64,000 bases of DNA, taken from Taenia hydatigena. Lineage: Eukaryota > Platyhelminthes > Cestoda > Cyclophyllidea > Taeniidae. The first letter of the stretch is position 1; every line of letters starts with the position of its first letter. The notes under the pieces are model-generated. The model was not told the DNA's origin, searched no databases, and saw nothing but the letters and a program-made list of their open reading frames with translations. The translations under genes and the position numbers were made by a program. Shown here one piece after another: positions 12,881 to 23,469 of this stretch. The DNA is taken from positions 5,621,114 through 5,685,113 of the forward strand of contig JADWOT020000008.1 in assembly GCA_036345935.2 (NCBI GenBank). Reading direction: 5' to 3'.

Positions 12881-13090
12881 TTACCACCATTGCTGCAACC
12901 ATCCCCACGGTTGTTCACACGGCGACCACCATTGCGGCTTCTTCTCACACGGCCACTCACACGGCGACCACCATTGCGGCTTTTGCACAGACCACAACGC
13001 CCACTTCTGTCCACATTGCGAACCCTTCTCAAACTCTCCCCACGGTGCCCACTTCCACGGATACGAGCATGGCCAACCTCCCCACACCAT
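12881..13090 (-). CDS. tryptophan-rich 69-aa protein, left copy
   Basis: Intronless 69-codon gene, mirror copy of the one at 13,371-13,580. It is the first ATG after the mirrored initiator, in good context (aaagaaATGG), and ends in TAA followed by AATAAA. The product is the same as the right copy except Leu instead of Ser at residue 65. Sixteen of 69 residues are Trp, nine Pro, five Cys and six Lys. KPQWWSPCE occurs at residues 37-45 and 51-59. There is no signal peptide, membrane segment or known domain. Function is unknown. Structural or cross-linked extracellular material is a conceivable role for such aromatic/Cys/Lys composition, but that is speculation. A 126-codon His-rich frame on the opposite strand covers the same DNA but lacks promoter support. 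Confidence 0.72.
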   Translation of the reverse strand: MVWGGWPCSYPWKWAPWGEFEKGSQCGQKWALWSVQKPQWWSPCEWPCEKKPQWWSPCEQPWGWLQQWW

Positions 13091-13141
13091 TTCTTTGTCT
13101 CTGCTTTCCTTGATACTGACTTGCGAGCTGAGGTGTGCCCG

Positions 13142-13149
13142 CTTATATA
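13142..13149 (-). promoter_or_regulatory. TATA box of left W-rich gene
   Basis: TATATAAG on the minus strand (CTTATATA on plus), mirror of the right-hand box. It lies 32 bases upstream of the mirrored initiator and about 55 bases upstream of the ATG. Confidence 0.7.
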
Positions 13150-13311
13150 CCAGTCGCCTTGTCCCTAATTATCTCGTGTGACCCTCGTGCTCGCTGTACT
13201 TTTAGCTCTACACTCGTGCTTGCCGATCGCCATCGATGCCCTCGTGATGCCAACGCTCTCAGTACAGCGAGCACGAGGGTCACACGAGATAATTAGGGAC
13301 AAGGCGACTGG

Positions 13312-13319
13312 TATATAAG
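13312..13319 (+). promoter_or_regulatory. TATA box of right W-rich gene
   Basis: TATATAAG lies 32 bases before the A of a TCAGTA initiator at 13,342-13,347, the canonical RNA polymerase II spacing. The ATG follows 27 bases after that A. Confidence 0.75.
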
Positions 13320-13370
13320 CGGGCACACCTCAGCTCGCAAGTCAGTATCAAGGAAAGCAGAGACAAAGAA

Positions 13371-13580
13371 ATGGTGTGGGGAGGTTGGCCATGCTCGTAT
13401 CCGTGGAAGTGGGCACCGTGGGGAGAGTTTGAGAAGGGTTCGCAATGTGGACAGAAGTGGGCGTTGTGGTCTGTGCAAAAGCCGCAATGGTGGTCGCCGT
13501 GTGAGTGGCCGTGTGAGAAGAAGCCGCAATGGTGGTCGCCGTGTGAACAACCGTGGGGATGGTCGCAGCAATGGTGGTAA
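13371..13580 (+). CDS. tryptophan-rich 69-aa protein, right copy
   Basis: Complete intronless gene: TATA box, initiator 32 bases later, a 27-base leader, ATG in context aaagaaATGG, 69 codons, TAA, and AATAAA 64 bases further. The predicted message is only about 0.33 kb. The protein starts MVWGGWPCSYPWKWAPWG and ends with GWSQQWW. It has 16 Trp (23%), WW pairs at 40-41, 54-55 and 68-69, and the repeated block KPQWWSPCE at 37-45 and 51-59, matching a duplicated 42-base DNA unit. Cys residues at 8, 26, 44, 48 and 58 could form disulfides. No leader peptide, helix-rich region or known family is evident. The start is chosen as the first ATG after the core promoter; the other frames on this strand start later. 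Conservation of both copies supports function, though the duplication may simply be recent. Confidence 0.75.
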   Translation: MVWGGWPCSYPWKWAPWGEFEKGSQCGQKWALWSVQKPQWWSPCEWPCEKKPQWWSPCEQPWGWSQQWW

Positions 13581-13643
13581 ACATCAACCACCACTGAGGC
13601 TGTGCCCACTGCTATCATTTCTGTATATCGCTTGCGACTACTC

Positions 13644-13649
13644 AATAAA
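13644..13649 (+). other. polyadenylation signal AATAAA of right W-rich gene
   Basis: AATAAA 64 bases after the TAA stop of the right W-rich gene. The message would end about 13,665-13,675. Confidence 0.72.
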
Positions 13650-14203
13650 TGATTAGACATCTTTACTTCAGCTCACACCGAGCTTTCCTTTAGCATTTCC
13701 TATTTGGGTATGCAAGCTGAATTAGCGAATAGAAGTTCTACTATTATTTTCTCCTAGAGGCCTTATTACACGGCCGGATAAAAATGCTGCCACATCCATT
13801 TTCTTTTATTTTTTCTTTGATTTACATAAGCACAGCCCTTAATTTCTATCATTTTTAAGATTAGTTAAAATGATTGAAGAGTGAAAATGCTATGACTTTA
13901 TCCTAGAGTAGATTTGGGCTATGGTTATGGTTGAATAAAAATGCATTCTTGCATCGACAACCATGTGACTTTCAAATGAAGCGATGGCACACACTCCTTG
14001 TTAGTGCAACAAAGGTATTTGAAATCAAGCAATGTTGAATTCGATGCAGGAGTTAATGTGGTATCATTTTTAGTGGATAATTCTGAGCTCCTAATTTCGC
14101 ACTTCATTCCGTTGATGGTTTGCTTTAATTCCATCTTTCGGTCCATAGTGATTTTATATGTGAACATTGTACGATATTTGAAAGTGCAGTATGGCTGACT
14201 ATG

Positions 14204-15339
14204 CGATTTTCCATTTCCGTCAAATTTTATTGACAAGGGGTTGGCTTCTGCCTGTTGGACAGTGACCTGCTGAAGGGACTAAGGAATGTCTGTCATCACA
14301 AGTTCAACAGCAATATTACTTTGGCTGTGTATTTATTGGAGCATTCGCCTGTCGGTTTTAAGTGAGACTTAACCATACCGTATAACAAAATAATCAATTT
14401 TGTGCAAATCAGTGCCTTACTATGCATTAGAAATCATTATAATTACCTTCATTGTTGATCCTAGTGCAAGATAACAATTGGCTAGAAATTCATCATTGCT
14501 AGCTCTACCTCAATCTTAATGAGCGATTTGTCACTTTCGTTACTCAATCATACCTCGTGTTGATTAAACTGTTTTAATTACCGGAAGAGCTTTAATAGCA
14601 AAAGGCAACACCAAGTGCAAAACTTCGAGGTCAAGCAGTCTAGGATCAATAGCGCATTTAATTTGGAGCGCATTAGCATCGGTGGCTCTTCTTCATCTCC
14701 TCCGCCTCCTTTGCATGCCCTACACTGCACCAAGTTCGACCAAGTTATGAGGCATTAAGGCAAGTAATGTCTGCCCCAACAAAACCACGTACAAGCTATG
14801 CTATCAATAGCTTACATCAGATGGCACCGAGAGGCACCACGAGACATGTGCCTTTAGCCGATTACACGCGTCAGATTTGAAGAGGTCTATCACTAAGCAT
14901 GCCACCAGACATGCTCTTCTCTGCGTTGTATAGTCCATTATTATTTATCATGATTTGCAGCGGCATTCCTGCCATTCTGCCGTTCACCAGCATTTCCTTT
15001 CTGCTTTATTTTTCCTTTCACTTATAATCTTTCCATCCTTTCCTCTACTGTAACCCTCTTTATCTGGGAAATTAAAGCAGATAGATAACGAGGAAACGGA
15101 GGCTGATTCCCCTCCTCTCTCTGATTATCCTTTCCTTTTTCTTTTTTAATTTGTGCACTCTGTAACAACATTATATAACATGCTCCTTGATATAAATCGC
15201 GTGGAAAATTATTGTCCCTAGGCGCTACGAATGCTCTGATCTAAAACACCTAAATTTGCTTCATAAAGGGAAATAAATTAAACTTTGCCTAGCCACCTTT
15301 TCGGCTGAATAGACAACTGGACCAGTTTAGGAATGGATT
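14204..15339. other. unassigned stretch
   Basis: No protein motif or splice-supported exon. Pyrimidine-rich stretches near 15,000-15,150 resemble those near 120-170 and may be the left extension of the dispersed repeat that follows. Confidence 0.3.
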
Positions 15340-16170
15340 TAAAAGAAAAGGACTAGGGCACGATGCACCACAGCACTGTCAAGTCATCCTACTGCGTCAT
15401 TTTTCCAATCCTTGTCTCTTCCAGCTAATTTTTTACGTAACTTTGCACCCATTGGAGTCTAGCTATAAGCACGATTGCCAATAGTAGTGTAGAGTTACCA
15501 ATTCGTTTTGACATCGAATCAGGGATAGGCGTATAGCACGCACCTTTGTTTTCTCAAGAGCAGTCTCTGGGACCAAATCATCGACTCTTCAATAGATTTT
15601 TACTCTACACTGCGTTTACTGTGCCACATATACTATTCATGTCTCGTACATCCGCATCTGAAGGTCTATTACGGTAATTATAACTAGCTCACTATGCATG
15701 CCCCACTGCCTATGCCAGGTAATGACAGATGGGGATTAAATAGGAAAGATAGGATTAAACAGAGCTATCTCATCAATTCTGCATGCCACATCCTCAGACA
15801 CGCCTTTTACGTCAGCCTTGATACTAATTTGGTCCACCCGATCGACTCTATACAACCCTATGCAATACAATGAGAGGCCCTCTCTTTCTTTTACGTAGGC
15901 ATTAAGTAGCGAGTCACACACTTAAGAAGAAGGCCTGATGACGGAATCAAAATGGGTAGAAAGGAGCTCTCTTGTCAACGCCTCCTTTCTCATGCCCTAC
16001 TCTAACACACCTTTGCTGAGTGGCTCCTGTGTCTCCTACTACGCTGCAATATGCTCTCACGCACTGCGCCTTGCATTACGTCCCACCGTGTATGCCCACC
16101 ACATTAGACCAAAGACAAAAGGGGGAGCGCACACTCTGCATCTATTTCCTTGCCTTCGTTTATTTTCGTT
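15340..16170. repeat. dispersed repeat, copy B
   Basis: Collinear, same-orientation match to about 300-1,330; the shared blocks are listed there. The most obvious are gcacgatgca near 15,359 and cattacgtcccaccgtg near 16,074. Gapped and diverged; no protein recognised. Confidence 0.5.
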
Positions 16171-17190
16171 TGGATCTATTATCAGTCAGTACCCTTCCTC
16201 CTCCTTCAATCCCATCGACTCTTAGTGCCATATTTGTAATTCTATTTCCTATCTATACTACTCTTACTCCAAATTATGACACGGTGCAATGATGAAAAGA
16301 CGATCGCCTAAGTCAGGCCAGTACGGACTGGACTTGGTTTGTCTCACTCACGCTTTGCTAAAACCAGCTCCCCTTTTAGCATAGCTCAACCTGGATTATT
16401 GTTAATTCTCGGTTTCTATTTGCCTCTTTTTTGGTGTGAAGATGGCGCGACTTATAAAACTGGCATATGCTTTTACATTATTGAAAAGCAGATGTCTCTT
16501 GTGTTGCCATTCTTTCACGCTGGCTGTGAGGGTGCGGAACAAGGGTGTCCGTCAATCAAATCGTTGTACTGCAAGCAATAGGCGGCAAACCAGATGGCGG
16601 ACTCACTCTTCAACTATTGTGGAAGTACCAACCAAAGAGCTTCGGTGCATTCCAATCATCCCCTTCGCCACTTCGATTTAACTAACGACATTGAAATGAA
16701 AACGATACACAGACCACTTAAGTTACCTTGTCAATGTGAAGGTCTGCATCCAAGTCAAGCAGACACTGTTGATCTCTCAGCATGCCGTTTTGCATGCCAG
16801 CCCTGAAATACCTCTGATCTACTGAATATGATGAGGTCTGCCAACTCCAGCATGTATTCCTATGCTCCCAAATATTGGTGGCTCAAAACACCAGTATTCA
16901 CTGCTTCAAATTACTTACACCCTGACCACTACAATTCAATTCCCAAATTTGACCATAATCGTTGCGCAAACTTCCGCCTTCGACTCTTCTGTCATTTGGG
17001 TGTGTTGACCCACTCACCAGCATCGTGTGACATCGCACCAACCAGAAGACAATGAAAGCAAGCGTGGCACAGAATGCGTGGTGCAGGGTAGAAAATTTAC
17101 TTAGAAATCGGTGTATTACCCCTGAAGTTTACAACTGCTTTGATGCCTATCCCTGATACTTTGCTTGTGGAAATTGTTATCTTGCATTGC
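16171..17190. other. unassigned stretch with overlapping short frames
   Basis: Several plus-strand frames of 70-80 codons overlap one another in different phases between 16,339 and 17,055. None carries a motif, signal peptide or clear splice border, so I do not call them genes. Confidence 0.3.
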
Positions 17191-17600
17191 AATTTGCAGT
17201 AGTGATCCATTCGTTTCTTCTGTAGGGGCAAATTTACATTAATATTCAGATAAAAGAGACAAAGGGATGATTGAGATAGAGAAAAGACGTATAAAGTAGT
17301 GAGTGTAAAAGTGGGAAGGCTCAGCGATGAGAAAAAAGGTTTGGAAACGGACAATGTATGGAGATTATGCACTATTCTGCGACGTGTCGACATTTAAGGC
17401 AAAGTGACACTGTAAAATTAAGAAATCAGCCTCTAAACCCAATGGATAGGTTGTGGCGATGCATGCATTTCTTTGGTGGGAGCGAAGTAACATGAATACG
17501 TAGGTGAAAGAGACAAAGAAATGACTGAGGAAGAGGTAGAGTGAATAAAGCCACAGGAATTGAAAAGAGATGGTACGATTGGATGACTTTTCGCAGTGCT
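17190..17600. repeat. diverged tandem duplication, about 255-bp period
   Basis: Two similar segments lie in tandem, about 17,205-17,330 and 17,460-17,590. Both contain (a/g)taaaagagacaaag-like or gtgaaagagacaaag cores followed by gagatagag / gaagaggtagag. Both have a Ser/Leu/Phe/His-rich minus-strand frame (QSSLCLFYLNI versus QSFLCLFHLRI), confirming the pairing. Whether this was ever coding is unclear. Confidence 0.45.
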
Positions 17601-19117
17601 GCGATGCAGCATGCCTTATTTCTTTTCGTCTTGCTCTTATCTGTTCCCAAAATGATTCGCTTGCCCCCGTCTAGCTGTTAGACTAAGTAAAATATGAGGG
17701 GAATTGACTTGATAAAATGACTTCGACTTTCATGAATTTCACACTCAAGCTTTTACATACTTATAAAAGTCGCTCATTTACCCATACTAGAACCAGCCAA
17801 TTCGCCTTGAAGCCCTTTTTATTCTTTGCCTAGAACTCAGAGCATAAAATCCATGTTCGTCACCTTACATAAATTCGCTGATCAATAAGCTTGCCTTGTT
17901 TTTAAAAGACGTCGATTTTGTGAATAAGAAATGATTCCGTTTTATCATCCGAATACACCACCGTCTCTATTTGTCGCTAAGGAATTGCGTTGCAAAAACT
18001 CGACTAAGTGTTGTCTGCGTTTAGCACGAGTTATGTGAGCGAATGATTGAATGAATGCAGGCGTGACGCGCGCCGAAGGACATTAGTTGATCTTGAAGAA
18101 ATCAAGAGGTTGGCTGCAATGCACAAGCGGTAAACTCGCGCTAACTTATGTTTAATTGCGTGCTTTAACTGCGCGTAAATGTAGCACTTGGATTCACAAG
18201 CCTAATTTATCTTTGTTTTAGAGATGGCAGAGGTAGAAGGATGGAATGGCGATTAATTTTATCGCATTACAACTATGGGAGACAGTACTGTGAAATGGCT
18301 GCTACAGCGTGGAAAGAGAAAAAAATAAGTGGCTAAGGGAGTGGAATTCACAAAAGAAGGCTAAGGAAATGCAGCCTTTAAGACAACTGATACAAACCGG
18401 ATACTCGCTTTCGCAAAGTTCTGCTGCTGCTTCCGCGGCTGATGATGATTTCGACTATTTGTGGTCGTTATTCTAAGGTGCAGAACTCTTTGGAGGACTA
18501 ATGTAGGTGTTCATTATGTGACAGGTTTTACCGATTGATTCGTCAAGACATCAAATTCCTTTTACGTTTTATGCTTTAAGTGAATAGCGCTGGATCGGCC
18601 ATAAATTTTAACCCAGTATGTGTTTGTGGCTGCCTCCACCGTCCCTACCTTACTTCTTCCTCCTCGCTCTTATTCAGTGTTAATCACGCACTGAAGGAGT
18701 TTCTATTTGATTGTACGATTCGGTATTGTGCTGCTCCTGCAGTTGCATGGTTATGCTATGAGGAATTTCTGAACCAGGTTTATCAGAGAGAACTCTCGGG
18801 AAGAAATGCATATGATGTAATCCTCCCTTCGGCTTACTATAGCAGCAAAATGCTAACTTCTGTTCTTGTGAAATTAATCAGTGTAATGTTGTTCGCGACG
18901 CAGCATTGTGACACTTGACATTATAGCATTGCATAGAGATGGGGTAATGCAGACCAGTTCAATAATTTTATAGAATGTAGTGCCATGGCATTGAGCAGAG
19001 GCGAATGGTCAATGACGAAAATGAGTAATCTTAAGACAAGAGGAACATTAGGTGTTTCTAGAGTTATGGCAGTGGACTAATTTATAAACTGCTGAGAGAG
19101 GATGCGACCTATTTGTC
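17601..19117. other. unassigned stretch
   Basis: A 112-codon plus-strand frame at 18,580-18,918 starts without an ATG (TTG) and shows no family signature. Nothing else is supportable. Confidence 0.3.
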
Positions 19118-19261
19118 ATGAAAACAGCCTCGCCTCCATTACTCTTAAGCGCTTTGTTCTCATCCTTATTCGCGGCTACTGTTTCGACTTTGCAAAGCCT
19201 TGGTACATCGGAACGATCTGTCTTTAGACTTGGCGCAGCCTTGCCGACCAACATAGTGACA
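19118..19261 (+). CDS. candidate first exon of a secreted protein
   Basis: ATG at 19,118 opens a classic signal peptide: MKTAS, then a hydrophobic core PLLLSALFSSLFAATVST, with likely cleavage after an Ala/Ser/Thr-rich end. The mature part continues for about 22 residues (SLGTSERSVFRLGAALPTN). It then meets a good donor, ACA followed by GTAAGA, after 48 codons in phase 0. Without splicing the frame runs on to a stop for 62 residues in all, ending in a basic tail. No downstream exon could be pinned; a nearby AG at 19,300 would leave an implausibly short 40-bp intron and an immediate stop. Function unknown. Confidence 0.42.
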
Positions 19262-22200
19262 GTAAGAGTGAAATGTAAGGTAAATGTGAAAAGAAATAAC
19301 AGGTAGTTTAGGGTCGGTAAAGATCTCATGCTTTGCGAATGCACAGCTGATGCTGATCGTGTACGAAATGCTTTGCATGGCCCCTACATGATCCTATACT
19401 GGTGTCTCCATAGGTTTTGCTATCGTCCCAAGTTAATGTTTACTTTTGGACGTGGTTGAACAAGCAGACTCAGATTATTCTGCTATCGCTTAGCTAATCA
19501 TGCATTTGAACCATAACGCAATGTCATGTAAATCACGAGGATCCGCTTGCAAAATACCTTGATACCTATTAATTTCTATTCCAAATTGACATTGAATGTT
19601 AACTCGCATCGTAAAATTGAATGAAGTATCAAGAGTAGTTTTCGATGTTGCGCCTTCTAAGTACAGCGTGTACAAGTCACAGCCACGCACTAGCTCGACC
19701 CTCTTGACCTCGGTAGTGGCGTACGCCAACAAAATCCCTAATGTTACCTGATAAGTCAATCATGCTTAAGTCTTCAAAGGGAGTGTAATAGCTTAAGCTC
19801 AATGAAGTTCGGCTTTGCACTTTCCTATTCACACTTCTTATAGTGCAACGAGTGAGAGCATCTATGTAAATGCATACTTGGGACTACAGTATTTTGCTAA
19901 ATATCGTAAAACTTGGAAAAATGGTGCTGATTTGCTTCAAGGCACGTGACTTCCCAAGGATTTTGGTGGAATTTCAGAGGTGCGGTTTCTACCACCACTT
20001 GACAGGTTTGCGTGCTCGAATCGCGAACACTAGCTTTTATTCACTGGCATCAAGCAACCATGTTTTGGCGTTGGAGAAGCAGGGCTAATACAATCTTTTA
20101 CTCTGCGGTCGATTTTAACGTCATGCGACACTTTTATATTCCATTCATAATCGGCTAAGAAGGAAGGTGTAATGTATGAGAGAAAACAACGAGGAGATGC
20201 ACTTATCTTACTGTGATAAAGTGCAATCTAGGATGCTTTAGGTGACGACGTTAACTTTGTTGTAGGATGTCGCTGTACTCCTTACAACTAGCATTTATCA
20301 TTTCGTGAATGTTTTGTTCATACAGAGTCGATAAGTCTGGAGCGCAAACTCCACCTTCTAGACATTATCATTCACTTACAAATTTTTGAAAAGGATCTAA
20401 AATTGCCTCCTGCTCATCAGACTTTGACGTGTTCAGACGAAATGTTCAATAAGTTACCCTATACTGTTTGTGGTGCAAAGTCACTATGGAGCACTGGAAA
20501 ATTTCATTAAATTTTAAATAGGGCAAAGAAGCTACCGTACAGCAGGATAATAAATCGTCCTATTCTATAAAACGTTCAGAGTGAAGCTAACAAAATCCAA
20601 TTAGTAAGAAACCGGTTTCATCACCCGAGTTGTCATATAGGCATGTGTACCAAGATCCCATTGCTGGCGCACATTATGACTGCTGTTGATGTTGCTTTGA
20701 TGCCACATTAATGCAGGGTCTAGTAACTGCCTTCTTAAATTGCGGATTCGTCTTTTTCCAAAGAATCCTTGCAAGTGGCTCATTTACAGCAACACATTCT
20801 ACTCTGTGGTTAATTTTGAAAAGGAATTCAAGAAAACAACGGGACAGCCAGCCCTACACACCAAGAGTGCACCCTGAGAAATAGTTTGGTGGTGACAATA
20901 TTAGTTTACAACAAAAGTCGTGGAAATGAAACTGATTCCACGTATCCTAGCCGTGCAATGGAACTGCGTTTCCAAGTCAGCATAGAGCAATTCGAAATGA
21001 CCTAGTAGTGGGGTGATCAATTAAATGTTTTAGTACTTTACATACTTTGTGGTTAAGATTACCAATCAGTTGGTGGGACCACACACCTCAACCATCATTT
21101 TGGCAAGGTGAAGTAGGAGTATACACTCAAACGACAGTAAGAATTGATCGACAGATAAAGAGGTGTCTAATGGTCACTCCTGCAGGGCTGTGTGGCTTTC
21201 AATTGATCGCGTTCTATCCCTACCATTTCTACTTAACTCAGAAACCTCGCTCTCCATCTACTGATTAGCAACACGTCTCCTGAAGAACCATCTTTGCTGT
21301 TGGATAAATAATCCGACTATCGCTAAGGGAATAGTTTGGAATGTTGGTTAAAGCAATGTACAATGCAAAATGTCCTCCTCCCTTACCCAGATAAAGAGAA
21401 TGGTGACCATGTTGCGCAGAATATATTGGCCGCCAAAGCAGCCCTTTTTAGCGTTATCGTTGAAAACGAAAAAAGGGATTAGAGCCTTAGTAACATAGGG
21501 TAGTACAGGCATCAGTGCTTAAGAGCATTACAGCAGTGAGATTAAATACCTAAACACCAAAGAATTTGCGTTCAGAGACTAATTCGGTGGATGATCAAAG
21601 GCACAAATCCAATCCCTGAGAACGCCTCATTTATTTTAAAAAGGAAGGATAAATCTTGCTTGTAGGGACCACAATTGTCGCGCCTTCTCTGCGCCTAGCT
21701 TGTACCGGCATTATAGTCCATGATCAGCCACCAAGTTCTTCCGAAGTTAAGGATAATGTTGGAATTGACCTCTCGTCTTTCCCGCTAGCATAAAACCATG
21801 TTGAAGAGGAAGTGAAGAACAATCCCTACTCTGATATTGCGATTTCGCGCAATTCGGCAATTCGTAAAACTTCCCATCCCGACATACTTTGCGTGGCCAG
21901 ATATCAGCTTATTCTACTGTAAGCGCTGTGCCCGGGCTGCTTGCAATACCTGGACTCACACTATTTTGTCTGTGACATCTAGGCGTAAGTGCTGATTAGC
22001 ATGGGTGAAGTCTTTCCACGATGCCCAATAGAATAGTTCAACAGCACGATTCATTCCTTGGTTTGTTTAAACAGGTTGTTGGCAGAAAATGTAGGATCGA
22101 GAAGTGTAAGATTGGTTCTGGGTGAATTACTATGATGTATTCAAAGGTCTGTTTGTTTGATGTCACTATTGCCAGTCGTTATGTAGCCCAAATATACACA

Positions 22201-23469
22201 AAAATGGTAGTTGTTCGACGGACTGATTTTCTTTGGATGGAGAAGGTTTTTTTACCCGCATTATGCCCCATACTAATAGCATTAACAGTTTACCAATGGC
22301 TGAAGCTATATCGCTCTGATTTTAACCCTGCGTTCACCCAAATGCAGGTTTGATCTGGTAAATGGGGACAAAGATTGCCTGTTTTCCATGATAAGCTAGC
22401 GATAAGGGCTGTATGTCAGGTGATTTTGCTTCCAAAGGCATGCATAACCACAAAAACGTGAGGTTATAAGTTTTTGTTCGACCGCTTGAAATTAGGATTG
22501 ACACATATTTAAAAAAGTCGTTAATGGTGATGATGACGAAAATTCGGTAAAACGTTGCCTTCAAATAACTGTTTATGATGGTGCAGTATCTACTAATCTC
22601 ATAGGAGGACTTATCATCAGAGTCAAGGAGGCCTCTGGGCACGATAATCGCTCTGAACTTTTGGTGCTAAAAGCAGATGGATAAGGGGACACGGAGCTTA
22701 ATTTGGCGTTCCTACCACCCGCACTCCTATTCCAAAGCAAATGCACAAAGATTTTAGAAAACTAAAAAACAATGCTTTTTAGATGAGAGACGAATCCCCT
22801 GATTTAAAAGCCTAATTTGTTGGCGAATTAGAGCATTATTTGAAAGTTAAGCTTTACGGTCAGTGCATGCGTAAGGTAGAGCCCAATTTTGCATTCACTT
22901 TGGATGTACGAGATGTCGTCCATATCGCTAGGCTCAAGACGTTAGACTTAACAAAAAACGGGCCTTCCGAGCACTACGTTTGGTAGTATTTACATTAGAA
23001 ATTAAGTTGTAAGTGACTTTGCGCCTTGTCGTATCCGTTACCTTAAAGTTTATTGTGGGATGCGAACAACGCTTCTCGCTTCTCATGCTTAACAAATTCA
23101 CTGCTGGCGAAGGCTACCTTCTACTAGCAGAGTTGAGGACAACACTACCTAAGATGGAATGAGTAGCAATGGTGAGAATTAGAAACAGGATTATTTTTTC
23201 ACAATTTCTGATAACGTGGAGAGAGAGCGAACCATGTGGTGATGTCGGAAGTGTAGCTAACATGAGAAAGATTAGCTTCTCTGTGAGCGCAAAAGAAGAT
23301 TAAACGATCTTCTCATTAACATTGTGCCAAAATTTACTAGTTGGTACATCGACATTTTAATCTATTCAACTAAGGGAACGTTGATATTTTAATCTCAAAC
23401 GACTCCCTGTCCCTCATCGTGTCAAACAGTTCCATTGATTTATGCTATTTTGTAACAGGAAATTGACAG
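19262..23469. other. unassigned stretch
   Basis: Only chance-length frames. The best is near 21,835-21,990 on plus, a 55-60-codon run with a CxxCx4C pattern (YCKRCARAAC) ending near a GTAAGT at 21,985; it is too short to claim. The minus-strand frame 22,334-22,642 has no motif. Confidence 0.3.

Larger units (their letters stand above)
12258..13200. repeat. left arm of large inverted repeat
   Basis: This arm is the reverse complement of 13,261-14,203; position x pairs with 26,461 minus x. In the gene-bearing inner part I found one difference (12,897 A versus 13,564 C). Outward the arms stay alike through about 540 bp of 3' flank. They then diverge with small indels (caagttggaac versus catataaaatc around 12,301-12,313; catac missing near 12,272) and lose similarity beyond about 12,258. 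The arm contains one whole W-rich gene reading outward. It is an inverted gene duplication rather than a transposon: I see no transposase, terminal signature or target-site duplication. Confidence 0.93.
13117..13344. promoter_or_regulatory. shared divergent promoter of the W-rich gene pair
   Basis: The two predicted start sites (A of TCAGTA at 13,344 on plus; its mirror at 13,117 on minus) lie 227 bp apart. Each has its own TATATAAG box 32 bases upstream. The 60-bp centre (13,201-13,260) is not palindromic and separates the arms. The octamer CTCGTGCT occurs in the left arm end (13,184-13,191) and again in the spacer (13,214-13,221), with its complement in the right arm (13,270-13,277), so it may be a factor-binding site. 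The arrangement predicts coordinated transcription of both copies. Which factors bind is unknown. Confidence 0.6.
13261..14203. repeat. right arm of large inverted repeat
   Basis: Reverse complement of 12,258-13,200 across a 60-bp spacer. It carries a full gene copy plus about 540 bp of 3' flank. Identity is near-perfect next to the centre and falls at the outer end, which points to a recent inverted duplication or ongoing gene conversion of the inner part. Confidence 0.93.

Noticed and set aside
13371..13580. Naming the W-rich protein an eggshell or vitelline protein
   Set aside because: Short intronless TATA genes of that kind exist in flatworms, but known members are Gly/Tyr/Lys-rich; composition alone does not support the name.
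12801..13660. His-rich 126-codon frames on the outer strands of both arms as genes
   Set aside because: They run against the TATA/initiator/AATAAA layout and cross the promoter itself; they are explained as the complement of Trp/Pro-rich codons.
12258..14203. The inverted repeat as a fold-back or terminal-inverted-repeat transposon
   Set aside because: Each arm contains a whole gene with promoter, there is no transposase, and no target-site duplication is visible at the outer ends.
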